A DNA stretch of 26,896 bases from 2011-GWA2-47-8b sp964361325 (GTDB lineage Bacteria; Patescibacteriota; Minisyncoccia; UBA6257; WO2-44-18): the NCBI GenBank assembly GCA_964361325.1, contig CAYHZT010000005.1:1-26896 (forward strand), written 5' to 3'. A model generated the notes under the pieces. It saw only the letters and a program-made list of their open reading frames with translations, was not told the origin of the DNA and did no database searches. Every line of letters begins with the position of its first letter. The first letter of the stretch is position 1. This document shows positions 7,854-14,415 of this stretch, piece by piece. Position numbers and translations under genes: made by a program.

Positions 7854-7865
7854 AGGGGGTAATCA

Positions 7866-8171
7866 GTGGCTAATAAAGAGGTCCAAGAACACGTTAGAAC
7901 CCTCGCGAATACATTAGTTGCGCTCTTAAAAGACAATTTATTGAAAGAGCCCAAACTTGCAGCCGTGGCAATGGCTCAAGTGCAAGTAATTCTGCGCGAA
8001 ATCGAATCATTTGGTTTTCTTGTTACTTGGCGAGCGCAATTCAACCCGCTGAAAGACAAAAAGCCGCGCGTAGATGTTACTATTTGGGAGCCAAAGCCTA
8101 ATATGACGCCTGAACAGCAACGATTATATGATGAATGGTTTTTTCGCGTTAGCGGAATCAAAAACGATTAA
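7866..8171 (+). CDS. Hypothetical protein, 101 aa
   Basis: Function not recognised. Seen: a GTG start at 7866 chosen because AAGGGGG sits 6-7 nt upstream; an amphipathic helical N-terminal half (VQEHVRTLANTLVALLKDNLL), a probable beta segment (FLVTWRAQFN) and a proline-rich acidic C-terminal part ending VSGIKND. It has no membrane segment, signal peptide or Cys. It stands alone between a palindrome-bearing promoter and a strong terminator, so it is an independently regulated single-gene unit, unlike its neighbours. Its clear Shine-Dalgarno leader also differs from the leaderless flanking genes. Confidence 0.75.
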   Translation: MANKEVQEHVRTLANTLVALLKDNLLKEPKLAAVAMAQVQVILREIESFGFLVTWRAQFNPLKDKKPRVDVTIWEPKPNMTPEQQRLYDEWFFRVSGIKND

Positions 8172-8194
8172 AGAGGGGAACGCCCCTCTTTTTA
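8170..8194. terminator. Bidirectional rho-independent terminator
   Basis: Stem AAAGAGGGG (8170-8178) / CCCCTCTTT (8183-8191), loop AACG, followed by T's. It overlaps the stop of the + gene and lies next to the stop of rsmE on -, so it can serve both. Confidence 0.85.
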
Positions 8195-8890
8195 ATACGT
8201 CGCAAGATAAGAAGCAATAATCGCCGCGGTTTCGGCGCGCAAGGTTAGGGCGCAAAGGTTGGCGATTTGAAATTTAGACTTTAGCGCCAAGTCATATTCG
8301 CTCTGGTCCCAGCCTCCCTCAGGTCCGATAAATATGCCTATGCGCGCCCCATTTTCGGATATTTTTTGAAAAGGGGAACCGTTTTGCGTAAAAAGAAAAT
8401 TAACGTCATTGGATTCATCGGCGGATTTTACGGCTTCCTCAAATTTAATGAGCGGCGAAATAGTCGGAACGATGCCTCGGCCGGATTGTTCGGCGGCTTC
8501 TTTGACGATTTTTTCCAGCCGATCTTGGCGAAGGCCAAACTTCACTGTTCGTTTGGTAATAATCGGAATAATTTCTATCACTCCGACTTCAGTTGCTTTC
8601 TGAACCACTATTTCAAAACTTTCCTTTTTTAAAACGGCGCAGTATAAAGCTACACGATTTTTTGGCTCATTTTTATTTTGACTGACGGTAAGAATCTCCA
8701 CATCGGCGGAATCTTTTTCGAGTTTTATTATTGTTACTAATGCTTCGTTTGAATGAGGGTCAGCCAGTATAATCTCTTCTCCGACATTAAGCCGAAGCAC
8801 ATTTTTTATCTGATTTATAATTTCGCGGTCGTTTATTGTGATAGTCGGTTTTTGAAGATTAAAATCTCCGATAAATCTATGCAGCTTCAT
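8192..8890 (-). CDS. rsmE: 16S rRNA (uracil-1498-N3)-methyltransferase RsmE
   Basis: SPOUT-class enzyme that methylates N3 of U1498 in 16S rRNA using SAM. Seen in 232 aa: N-terminal PUA-like domain (1-70) with HVLRL-type NVLRLNVGEEI (30-40), then the knotted SPOUT domain with KKESFEIVVQKATEVGV (88-104), the IGPEGGW loop (188-194) and LTLRAETA (215-222), which form the SAM site. The length is normal (about 235-245). It overlaps the upstream methyltransferase by 4 nt, so the two are co-translated; they may form a small RNA- or metabolite-methylation unit. Confidence 0.93.
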   Translation of the reverse strand: MKLHRFIGDFNLQKPTITINDREIINQIKNVLRLNVGEEIILADPHSNEALVTIIKLEKDSADVEILTVSQNKNEPKNRVALYCAVLKKESFEIVVQKATEVGVIEIIPIITKRTVKFGLRQDRLEKIVKEAAEQSGRGIVPTISPLIKFEEAVKSADESNDVNFLFTQNGSPFQKISENGARIGIFIGPEGGWDQSEYDLALKSKFQIANLCALTLRAETAAIIASYLATY

Positions 8891-9684
8891 ATCTTAATTG
8901 TTTCTAAAAACAAAAATAACGGAATTTCTTTGCGGGCGATATCTTCGGCCTTGGAGCGGGGTCCCACCTCGCTTTTTTTATTAGAAATCCATTCTTCCAA
9001 GCGGCTAACGCAAAAACCGCTATTGTGGAAAAGCTTGAAATAGAACTGGAGCGGACGATGGAAGGAAATAGTATATTCTTCGGGCCGGAGGCCTTGTCCT
9101 GCCTGCCCGCCGTAGCCTTGGCGAAGGCGGGAGCTTGTCGAAGGGACTTGTCCTGAGCTTGTCGAAGGATGCATTAGAATCTTCTCTTTGGATTCGGAAA
9201 GATAACGATCAACGCGCCGATATTGAATGCTTTGCAGCGAATCCCAATCCCAACCGCTTGCTTTGGGAATACGAAAGGCCGGATGGTTAAGCACGACAAG
9301 CATTTTCCCACCGGCCTTTAAAACACGAGCGCATTCCCTAAAAACTTTATCAACATAGTCAAGATTTTGGATCGTCAAAATGGCCGCGATTTTATCCACC
9401 GAACCGCTTTTGATGAAAGAAAGATGACTTGCAGAAGCAACTCGGTATTCCACGCTTGCGCCGGATATTTTTTTGGCAGCTTCTATCAACACTGTAGAGT
9501 TATCTACTCCTATGACTTTCGCGCCTGTTGCGGCGAATTCGCGCGAAAACGAGCCGGTTCCGCAACCTAGATCTAAAACCACCTCGCCTTTTTTAACTGA
9601 GAGAAGCCGGAGAAAATTGGGCAGGATAACGCTTTTTTGATAACCTCCCCAAACAGTTTCTTTCCAAGCGGTGTTTTTCTTCAT
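8887..9684 (-). CDS. Class I SAM-dependent methyltransferase with in-frame repeat insertion
   Basis: Rossmann-fold methyltransferase of unknown substrate, 265 aa. Seen: motif I VLDLGCGTGSFSREF (36-50), acidic motif II VIGVDNS (57-63), motif IV region IAAILTIQNLDYV (99-111), GGKMLVVLNHP (125-135) and a conserved-looking FHRPLQFYF (209-217). Residues about 172-199 (PSTSSGQ, PSTSS, RLRQGYGGQAGQG) are low-complexity and foreign in composition. They come from a repeat inserted without breaking the frame, between a helix and the FHRPL segment. The promoter TTGTGG-17-TACAAT lies 7 nt before the ATG (leaderless). Overlaps rsmE by 4 nt. Confidence 0.85.
   Translation of the reverse strand: MKKNTAWKETVWGGYQKSVILPNFLRLLSVKKGEVVLDLGCGTGSFSREFAATGAKVIGVDNSTVLIEAAKKISGASVEYRVASASHLSFIKSGSVDKIAAILTIQNLDYVDKVFRECARVLKAGGKMLVVLNHPAFRIPKASGWDWDSLQSIQYRRVDRYLSESKEKILMHPSTSSGQVPSTSSRLRQGYGGQAGQGLRPEEYTISFHRPLQFYFKLFHNSGFCVSRLEEWISNKKSEVGPRSKAEDIARKEIPLFLFLETIKI
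9085..9171. repeat. Intragenic Patescibacteria-type repeat (PSTSSGQ/RLRQGYGGQAG)
   Basis: Contains two copies of GAGCTTGTCGAAGG 24 bp apart (9131-9144 and 9155-9168), two copies of CTTGTCCT (9093-9100 and 9147-9154) and an imperfect hairpin CCCGCC...GGCGGG (about 9106-9131). The unit is a multiple of three, about 84-87 bp, and adds roughly 28 residues to the methyltransferase. I recall this DNA word family as dispersed in CPR and other metagenome-derived genomes; only one copy is in this window. Confidence 0.75.
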
Positions 9685-9691
9685 TGTCTAA

Positions 9692-9720
9692 ATTGTAATA
9701 GTTAAGCGGGCTTGCCACAA
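9692..9720 (-). promoter_or_regulatory. Leaderless promoter TTGTGG-17-TACAAT
   Basis: Minus strand: -35 TTGTGG (9715-9720), 17-nt spacer, -10 TACAAT (9692-9697), then 7 nt to the ATG at 9684. No Shine-Dalgarno sequence is possible. Confidence 0.6.
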
Positions 9721-9734
9721 GTAAACCCTAAATA

Positions 9735-9764
9735 ATAAAAAATCCCCATCTAAATGATGGGGAT
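9735..9764 (-). terminator. Rho-independent terminator overlapping the end of the 81-aa gene
   Basis: Minus strand stem ATCCCCATC (9764-9756) / GATGGGGAT (9750-9742), loop ATTTA, then TTTTTT. The 5' arm encodes the last sense codons (I-P-I) and the loop carries the final Ile codon and most of the TAG stop. Confidence 0.8.
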
Positions 9765-9995
9765 AATGTTTTTCAATATCAGGCAATCAAAGACGGCCTG
9801 TATATGACTGATTTCGATTGGAGGAATATCAGTTACGGCGCCCCACTGCGAAATCCTGACAATTTTAACATCGGGGAATCGTCTTGTGATTTTTCGGACA
9901 AAGAAGATTATTTCATTTCGGCGCCAATTTTTCAGGCTTTGCGAATTCAAACCTGACAATTCATACCAGTCTCGTTTCTGAATCAGGTATCTCAT
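9750..9995 (-). CDS. Hypothetical protein, 81 aa, coupled to the class III aminotransferase
   Basis: Not recognised. Seen: starts 3 nt after the aminotransferase stop and ends inside a strong terminator, so it looks like the last gene of that operon rather than a chance frame. The protein is basic in its first half (LKNWRRNEIIFFVRKITRRF), then has VKIVRISQWGAVTDIPPIEISHI, which may form a beta-rich core, and a hydrophobic end (CLILKNIIPII). No obvious Shine-Dalgarno, so translation would depend on coupling. It could be a small domain that assists the aminotransferase or an unrelated small protein. Confidence 0.6.
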   Translation of the reverse strand: MRYLIQKRDWYELSGLNSQSLKNWRRNEIIFFVRKITRRFPDVKIVRISQWGAVTDIPPIEISHIQAVFDCLILKNIIPII

Positions 9996-9998
9996 TGG

Positions 9999-11435
9999 TT
10001 ACTTGATTTGCTTCATCTTGCGTTTAACGGCGCGGATGCTTTCAGCTAGCACGTCAATAATTACGCCTAGTTCGTTTTTGCGCTTGTTTTCTCCGTCACT
10101 GCCAATCGTGAGGGGCGGAGTGATTCGGATGGTTGAAATTCCGGCGTCCAGGAAAAGCACCCCGCGTTTGCGGGCTTCCAAAACCACTTCATTTCGGAAT
10201 TGGGTTGCCGGCTGGCGGTTATTAGGATTCCAGAATTCAATTCCGTGCATCAGGCCAATACCGCGAACGTTATGCACGACCTCCGAGTAGTCTTGAGCGA
10301 TAGTGCGAAGGGCTGGTCCCAACACCTTTTCGCCAAGGTTGTAAGCGCGCTGGGGGAGATTCTCAGCAACAATTTGCTTAACAGCTTCAATGGCTATTGC
10401 CGAACCAATCTTTGAGCCGGCATAAGTGCTGGATTGCCTGCCTCTTTCCGTCCACCCCATACTATGGTCATAAATCACGGCGCTAAATGGAAATCCATGC
10501 GCCAAGGATTTGCCGAGAACAACTACGTCCGGCTCAATGTTGAAATATTCAAAAGCGAACATTTTACCGGTCCGGCCCAGACCCGTCTGAATTTCATCAA
10601 CTATCACATAAACGTTATGTTCCTTGAAAAATTTGACCAGGTCCTGGATTGCTTCTTTGGAAGCGACGTTGATACCGCCTTCGCCCTGGATAAGTTCAAA
10701 CACGACCGCGTTCACGGAATCAATGTCAATTTTTCCTTTGCGACAAGCCTTTTTGACTTCCTCCAGATACTCATTTGGCGTGTAATCAATGTACTGGATG
10801 TCGCCCTCGTCGTCGTAAACGAAGTAAGGATGCTTGGCCGGAAACAGAATGTGATAATTCGGAAAAGCGTTGGTGGGGTAAAATTCGCGCTGAATCGGCT
10901 TTGAGCAAGTCAAAGAAAGAGCGCCGAGCGTTCGTCCATGGAATGCTCCGAAACAAGCAACGAAATCTCTGCGCCGACGGTCCACTTTGCTTGAAGATTT
11001 CGATCTGGCGTTGTAACACAGCTTAATTGCCGCTTCAATTCCTTCCGCGCCCGAATTGGCGAAGATAACCTCTCGTTCTGTTTTTAGGGGCGTCAATTCC
11101 GTTAAAATCCATGCCAAGTTTAGAGCAATGTCATTTTCCATGTCGTGGTGCGGATAGCCGGTAATGTCTCTGTATTCGCGTAAGACACTCCTAATTGCCT
11201 TTTTAATCATGTCATTGCCATAGCCAATATTTTTAGTGCTTACGGCCGCCGAGGCGTCAATCAAAGAACGGCGCTGTCCGTTATCCAAAACCGTAATGCG
11301 TGAACCCTTGCCGTCAAGACAAACGAGGTCGGGAGCAATACATGTCGTGAGAGCATACCGGTCTTCCTTAACCTTCCGCGATATCTTATCCACTCTATTA
11401 AAAACAGTAGTAATCAAATCCTTGGGACCGTTCAT
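9999..11435 (-). CDS. Class III PLP-dependent aminotransferase (omega-aminotransferase type)
   Basis: Fold-type I, class III enzyme that moves an amino group, usually a terminal (omega) one, to a 2-oxo acid. Seen in 478 aa: PLP phosphate site NSGAEGIEAA (127-136), CFGAFHGRT (161-169), ELIQGEGGI (247-255), IVDEIQTGLGRTG (278-290; Asp280 for the pyridine N) and the Schiff-base Lys309 in VVLGKSLAHG. I chose the ATG at 11435 because AGGAGG lies 6 nt upstream; an in-frame TTG at 11456 would put that site inside the gene. It shares ELIQGEGGIN and DE(I/V)Q(T/S)GLGRTGKM with the aminotransferase at 11560, so they are divergent paralogues. Substrate unknown: lysine, ornithine or 4-aminobutyrate would all fit. 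Confidence 0.88.
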   Translation of the reverse strand: MNGPKDLITTVFNRVDKISRKVKEDRYALTTCIAPDLVCLDGKGSRITVLDNGQRRSLIDASAAVSTKNIGYGNDMIKKAIRSVLREYRDITGYPHHDMENDIALNLAWILTELTPLKTEREVIFANSGAEGIEAAIKLCYNARSKSSSKVDRRRRDFVACFGAFHGRTLGALSLTCSKPIQREFYPTNAFPNYHILFPAKHPYFVYDDEGDIQYIDYTPNEYLEEVKKACRKGKIDIDSVNAVVFELIQGEGGINVASKEAIQDLVKFFKEHNVYVIVDEIQTGLGRTGKMFAFEYFNIEPDVVVLGKSLAHGFPFSAVIYDHSMGWTERGRQSSTYAGSKIGSAIAIEAVKQIVAENLPQRAYNLGEKVLGPALRTIAQDYSEVVHNVRGIGLMHGIEFWNPNNRQPATQFRNEVVLEARKRGVLFLDAGISTIRITPPLTIGSDGENKRKNELGVIIDVLAESIRAVKRKMKQIK

Positions 11436-11474
11436 GGGGTTTCCTCCTATATTCAATTATCAAATAACGCTTAC

Positions 11475-11504
11475 ATTCTAAACACAGAAAATAGACTAAA
11501 ACAA
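11475..11504 (-). promoter_or_regulatory. Promoter TTGTTT-18-TAGAAT for the 478-aa aminotransferase
   Basis: Minus strand: -35 TTGTTT (11499-11504), 18-nt spacer, -10 TAGAAT (11475-11480). This gives a leader of about 35 nt that contains AGGAGG. It lies just downstream of the terminator of the other aminotransferase, so each has its own transcript. Confidence 0.45.
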
Positions 11505-11525
11505 GCCCAAACTCATTAACGCGGA

Positions 11526-11553
11526 ATATAAAAAACCCCGCCTAGGCGGGGTT
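11526..11553 (-). terminator. Rho-independent terminator after the 411-aa aminotransferase
   Basis: A perfect 20-bp palindrome, AACCCCGCCT/AGGCGGGGTT (11534-11553), followed on the minus strand by TTTTTATA. It lies 6 bp after the gene's stop. Confidence 0.85.
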
Positions 11554-11559
11554 ATAAAA

Positions 11560-12795
11560 TTATGGTTGCGCTGCGTTAACTGCTACCGTGATGATATCAA
11601 CAGCCTGTTTAATTTCTTTATCGCCGATCGTCAGCGCCGGCATCAGTCGAACGCTTCTTTCGCCTGCGCCTGTCAAAAACAGGCCCAGTTTCCTTGCGTT
11701 GGCGATTACCAATTTCTTCATTTCAAAGTCGAAAAAGGTCAAACGCCGCATAAGCCCGAGGCCGCTGACGTTGAAATTACGCCAAAGGCATTCTCCAAGA
11801 ACAGCTCCTTTAGTCTCCGCTTTTTCCGCCAACTTTTCCTTTCGGATAATTTCCAGCACTTCCAATCCCACGGCGCAGGCCAGCGGACCGCCGCCAAACG
11901 TGTTGCAGTGCTCGCTTGGCTGTTTAAACGATACTTCATCGCGCATGATAGTGGCGCCAATCGGCATAACTCCGCCGCTTAGCGCTTTGGCAATAGTAAT
12001 AATGTCAGGCTCCACCTCGTAAATATCCGAAGCCCACATTTTACCGGTTCGTCCCAAGCCGCTCTGAACTTCATCAATAATCACCCAGACATTATTTTTC
12101 CGCAAATATCCGATCAAGGCTTGTACTATTTCTTTCTTAGCTATGTTGATTCCGCCCTCGCCCTGGATCAGTTCGAAAATGGCAAAATTAATATCGTTAA
12201 TGAAGGGGCCGATGACGTTTTCCACATACTGCATGTAATTATTCGTGGTAGAAATAACGTCAAGAAAATCCTGCTTTAATCTGGTTTCGGGGTTTTCGGC
12301 CGGGAAGGCCAAGAAAAAAGATTTTTCAACGCTCCAGGGCATGCGTTCAAAATGCATTGCCCGCGAAGTCGTCGCGTTGCGGCAAAATCCAAGCCGGCCA
12401 TGAAAATCTCCGATGAATGACACCATGCCGCGCCGCTCCGGACGTCGCTTCATGCAAGCCAGCATCGCCGCTTCTACGGCTTCGCCTCCGGAATTGGAGA
12501 AAAAGACTTTCTTTGGAAATTTTCCGGGGGTAAGTCTGCAAAGCTCATAAGCCAGCTCCAGTTCGTACTTATTCAGGATCATATTGCCGCCATAGCCAGT
12601 TTCGTTATTGTCCATAACGCGCCTGACGGTTTTTAGGACATCCGGATGGTTGTAACCGATATTGGCCACTCCCGGACCGCAAGCAAAATCCAGATAAGGC
12701 TTTTTATTGAGCCATATTTTGGCGCCTTTGGCCTTGGTTAAAAATACGCCCGGTTCCCAGGCGGAAACTGCCATATGATTGGGTGGCTGTTTCAT
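11560..12795 (-). CDS. Class III PLP-dependent aminotransferase, second copy
   Basis: 411-aa omega-aminotransferase-type enzyme. Seen: SNSGGEAVEAA (100-110), IGDFHGRLG (128-136), FELIQGEGGI (207-216), IIDEVQSGLGRTGKMW (239-254; Asp241) and Schiff-base Lys270 in ITIAKALSGG. The start is the ATG at 12795 with AGGAAG 6 nt upstream, instead of the longer frame to 12834. Like the copy at 9999, it carries the ornithine/lysine/GABA-type motifs. Divergently placed to a lysine-6-dehydrogenase-like gene, which makes lysine or allysine-related chemistry plausible (inference). The 230-nt leader holds a large hairpin structure (see 12867-13022), which suggests RNA-level control. Confidence 0.88.
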   Translation of the reverse strand: MKQPPNHMAVSAWEPGVFLTKAKGAKIWLNKKPYLDFACGPGVANIGYNHPDVLKTVRRVMDNNETGYGGNMILNKYELELAYELCRLTPGKFPKKVFFSNSGGEAVEAAMLACMKRRPERRGMVSFIGDFHGRLGFCRNATTSRAMHFERMPWSVEKSFFLAFPAENPETRLKQDFLDVISTTNNYMQYVENVIGPFINDINFAIFELIQGEGGINIAKKEIVQALIGYLRKNNVWVIIDEVQSGLGRTGKMWASDIYEVEPDIITIAKALSGGVMPIGATIMRDEVSFKQPSEHCNTFGGGPLACAVGLEVLEIIRKEKLAEKAETKGAVLGECLWRNFNVSGLGLMRRLTFFDFEMKKLVIANARKLGLFLTGAGERSVRLMPALTIGDKEIKQAVDIITVAVNAAQP

Positions 12796-12866
12796 AGCAC
12801 TTCCTTTGTAAAAGTTCCGCTCCGAGCTTACCATTCTTTGCGCTAAAATTACAATTCTCCCATACA

Positions 12867-13022
12867 GCCCCTCCCGAATATTCCTCTCTTGCCCTCGCCA
12901 CCGGCTTCACTGGCTTAACGCCTATTTTTCCGGCCATGCGTAGGACGCTTCGCTCCCGAAAAAATAGGCTACCAGCTCGCGGTATCCGGCTCGGGTCGCG
13001 TTCAGAACATCCGGGAGGGGGC
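12867..13022 (-). ncRNA. Candidate structured leader RNA (element A) upstream of aminotransferase
   Basis: This is the main content of the 311-bp gap 12796-13106. A rod of about 155 nt: the outer helix pairs 12868-12876 with 13012-13020 (CCCCTCCCG/CGGGAGGGG) and continues imperfectly inward (GAATATTC side against GAACATC). Further in, CCC/GGG, GCC/GGC, ACCG/CGGT and CTGG/CCAG pairs are separated by symmetric internal loops. The inner helix is 14 bp (12920-12933 with 12956-12969), capped by a small hairpin. One inner pair is G-U on the minus strand but C-A on plus, favouring the minus strand as the RNA. A TAGAAT box (13036-13041) would start transcription just before it. I do not recognise the class (not tRNA, 6S, SRP, RNase P or a riboswitch I know). 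Confidence 0.55.
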
Positions 13023-13035
13023 TAAGACTTTGTAA

Positions 13036-13041
13036 ATTCTA
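13036..13041 (-). promoter_or_regulatory. -10 box (TAGAAT) upstream of element A
   Basis: Minus-strand TAGAAT would give a transcript start near 13029, a few nt before element A and about 235 nt before the aminotransferase start. -35 box not convincing. Confidence 0.4.
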
Positions 13042-13065
13042 ACGCAGACCCTTGCTTAAAATCCC

Positions 13066-13071
13066 TATAAT
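13066..13071 (+). promoter_or_regulatory. -10 box (TATAAT) for the LysDH-like gene
   Basis: Consensus TATAAT 35 nt before the GTG start at 13107, giving a leader of about 29 nt with AAGGGAG. No good -35 box. Divergent from the 13036 promoter. Confidence 0.5.
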
Positions 13072-13106
13072 GGTAAATATACCGTAGAACTTTAAAAGGG
13101 AGTACA

Positions 13107-14189
13107 GTGAAAAACAAACGCCGTTTTGTTGTTTTGGGAGGAGCGGGCACGATTGGCAAAATCGTCGTTCGCGATTTATTTGAATCTCACTCTAGCAACA
13201 GTATTCTGATTGCCGACTATAATGAAGCAGCCGCGAAATCACTTGCCGAATCTTTCAAAGACAACCGTGTGCGGGCCGTATTCGCCGATGCCCGCCAGGA
13301 TCTCGGCCAACTACTTAAAAACCAAACCGTCGTTATTAATTGTCTGCAGTATAATTTTAATCTGACAATTATGGCGGCAGCATTATCTGCCGGCGCGCAT
13401 TACTTGGATCTGGGCGGATTATTTTGCATGACTCGGGAGCAATTACGGCTCAATAAGGCGTTTCAAAACGCGAAGCTGACAGCCATCTTAGGCATGGGTT
13501 GCGCTCCGGGTATTACCAATATTCTTGCCGGATACGCGGCAAATCTGCTGGGTAAAATAAGGTCAATAAAAATTCGCGTCGGCACTATTGATTTTAATCA
13601 ATCAACCAGAAAGCTGCGGTTTCCTTATTCAGCCCAAACAATTGTTGAAGAATTGACATTGAAGCCGTGGATATTCCGTGAAGGCCGGTTCCGTCAGATT
13701 TCTCCTCGCACTGGTTGGGAACAGACGCAATTTGCTCAGCCGGTTGGGAAAGCGTGGACGCTTTGGACTCGCCATAGCGAAATCGCCACGCTGCCGCTAA
13801 GCCTTAAAAAGAAAGGCTTGAGATATTGTGATTTCAAGGTCGGCTTTGATCCTCAATTTGTAAGAAAGGTGATGAAGCGTCTGCGATCGGGTTGGAATAT
13901 CGGGCAATTAAACGGATTAATGACGTCGGTTTCGCAACCCAACGACTACGAAGTCTCTCAAGTAACGGTTGACGACTTTATCGTGGATTGCCACGCCAAA
14001 TCAAGGCTTGATTGGCAAGCGAGCGCCGGTGATATTGATACCGCCTGTCCTGCATCCATTGTCGCGCAGATGATCACCGATAACTCTATTGATCGGCGCG
14101 GCGTTCTACCGCCTGAAATTGCCGTGCCCGTTTTGCCGTTCTTCAACGAATTAGAAAAACGCGGCCTGTATGTGACAATACACTCCTAA
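13107..14189 (+). CDS. Saccharopine dehydrogenase family protein, lysine 6-dehydrogenase-like
   Basis: NAD(P)-dependent amino acid dehydrogenase; the closest family I can name is lysine 6-dehydrogenase, which oxidises the epsilon-amine of lysine to allysine/piperideine-6-carboxylate. Seen in 360 aa: Rossmann motif VVLGGAGTIG (8-17), acidic ribose-binding region LIADYN (34-39), VVINCLQYNFN (75-85), HYLDLGG (98-104), LGMGCAPGITNILAGY (128-143) and a C-terminal IDRRGVLPPE / LEKRGLYVTI block that matches the LysDH layout. GTG start at 13107 with AAGGGAG upstream. Faces the aminotransferase gene divergently and precedes the aldehyde dehydrogenase. Other saccharopine-dehydrogenase-like reductases remain possible. 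Confidence 0.82.
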   Translation: MKNKRRFVVLGGAGTIGKIVVRDLFESHSSNSILIADYNEAAAKSLAESFKDNRVRAVFADARQDLGQLLKNQTVVINCLQYNFNLTIMAAALSAGAHYLDLGGLFCMTREQLRLNKAFQNAKLTAILGMGCAPGITNILAGYAANLLGKIRSIKIRVGTIDFNQSTRKLRFPYSAQTIVEELTLKPWIFREGRFRQISPRTGWEQTQFAQPVGKAWTLWTRHSEIATLPLSLKKKGLRYCDFKVGFDPQFVRKVMKRLRSGWNIGQLNGLMTSVSQPNDYEVSQVTVDDFIVDCHAKSRLDWQASAGDIDTACPASIVAQMITDNSIDRRGVLPPEIAVPVLPFFNELEKRGLYVTIHS

Positions 14190-14197
14190 ACCCACCT

Positions 14198-14368
14198 ATA
14201 CGCCATTGATCCCGCACCGAGCCGAGCGCTACGCTTTTACAAAGCCCTGAATAAATCGGGGCTTTTTCTTATTAATAGCCAGAATTTTAGTAAGACAAAG
14301 TTTATCTTAAAAAGCGACTGGGCTTTGTGGCGCTCGATCTGGTGACGGGATTGACGTCAATGGCGTAT
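14198..14368 (+). ncRNA. Candidate structured RNA (element B) between LysDH-like and ALDH genes
   Basis: Nearly all of the 226-bp gap folds. Helices: 14198-14209 with 14357-14368 (12 bp perfect, ATACGCCATTGA/TCAATGGCGTAT), TCCCG/CGGGA (14210-14214 with 14346-14350), CACC/GGTG (14215-14218 with 14341-14344), 14223-14232 with 14327-14336 (CGAGCGCTAC/GTGGCGCTCG) and CAAAGCCC/GGGCTTTG (14240-14247 with 14320-14327). Inside sit a terminator hairpin (14242-14263) and a second hairpin (14291-14309). A U-G pair at 14230/14329 exists only on the plus strand. It ends 47 nt before the ALDH start. CAAAGCCC can pair either with the terminator arm or with the distal arm, so alternative folds exist. Class not recognised. 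Confidence 0.5.
14242..14270 (+). terminator. Rho-independent terminator after the LysDH-like gene, inside element B
   Basis: Stem AAGCCCTGA (14242-14250) / TCGGGGCTT (14256-14264), loop ATAAA, with one T-G pair, followed by TTTCTT. It sits inside the larger hairpin, and its left arm competes with the distal copy GGGCTTTG. Confidence 0.65.
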
Positions 14369-14415
14369 TTTGTTAAAACAACACCAGCGTTTAGTTCATT
14401 GAAAGGAGGAAAAAG

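Noticed and set aside
11566..12022. Long plus-strand open frames opposite the aminotransferase
   Set aside because: Shadow frames of a well-supported PLP enzyme; no start signals or recognisable domains.
12704..12937. 77-codon open frame on the minus strand through element A
   Set aside because: It overlaps the aminotransferase start in another frame, has no ribosome-binding site and its content follows the hairpin structure.
12896..13010. Integron attC site within element A (GCTTAAC / GTTAAGC words fit RYYYAAC / GTTRRRY)
   Set aside because: The two words are the same site read on both strands; there is no second, paired core site at the expected spacing and no integrase in the window.
14198..14368. 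Element B as a MITE with 12-bp terminal inverted repeats
   Set aside because: No target-site duplication is visible at its flanks, and a strand-specific U-G pair fits an RNA better. Not fully excluded.
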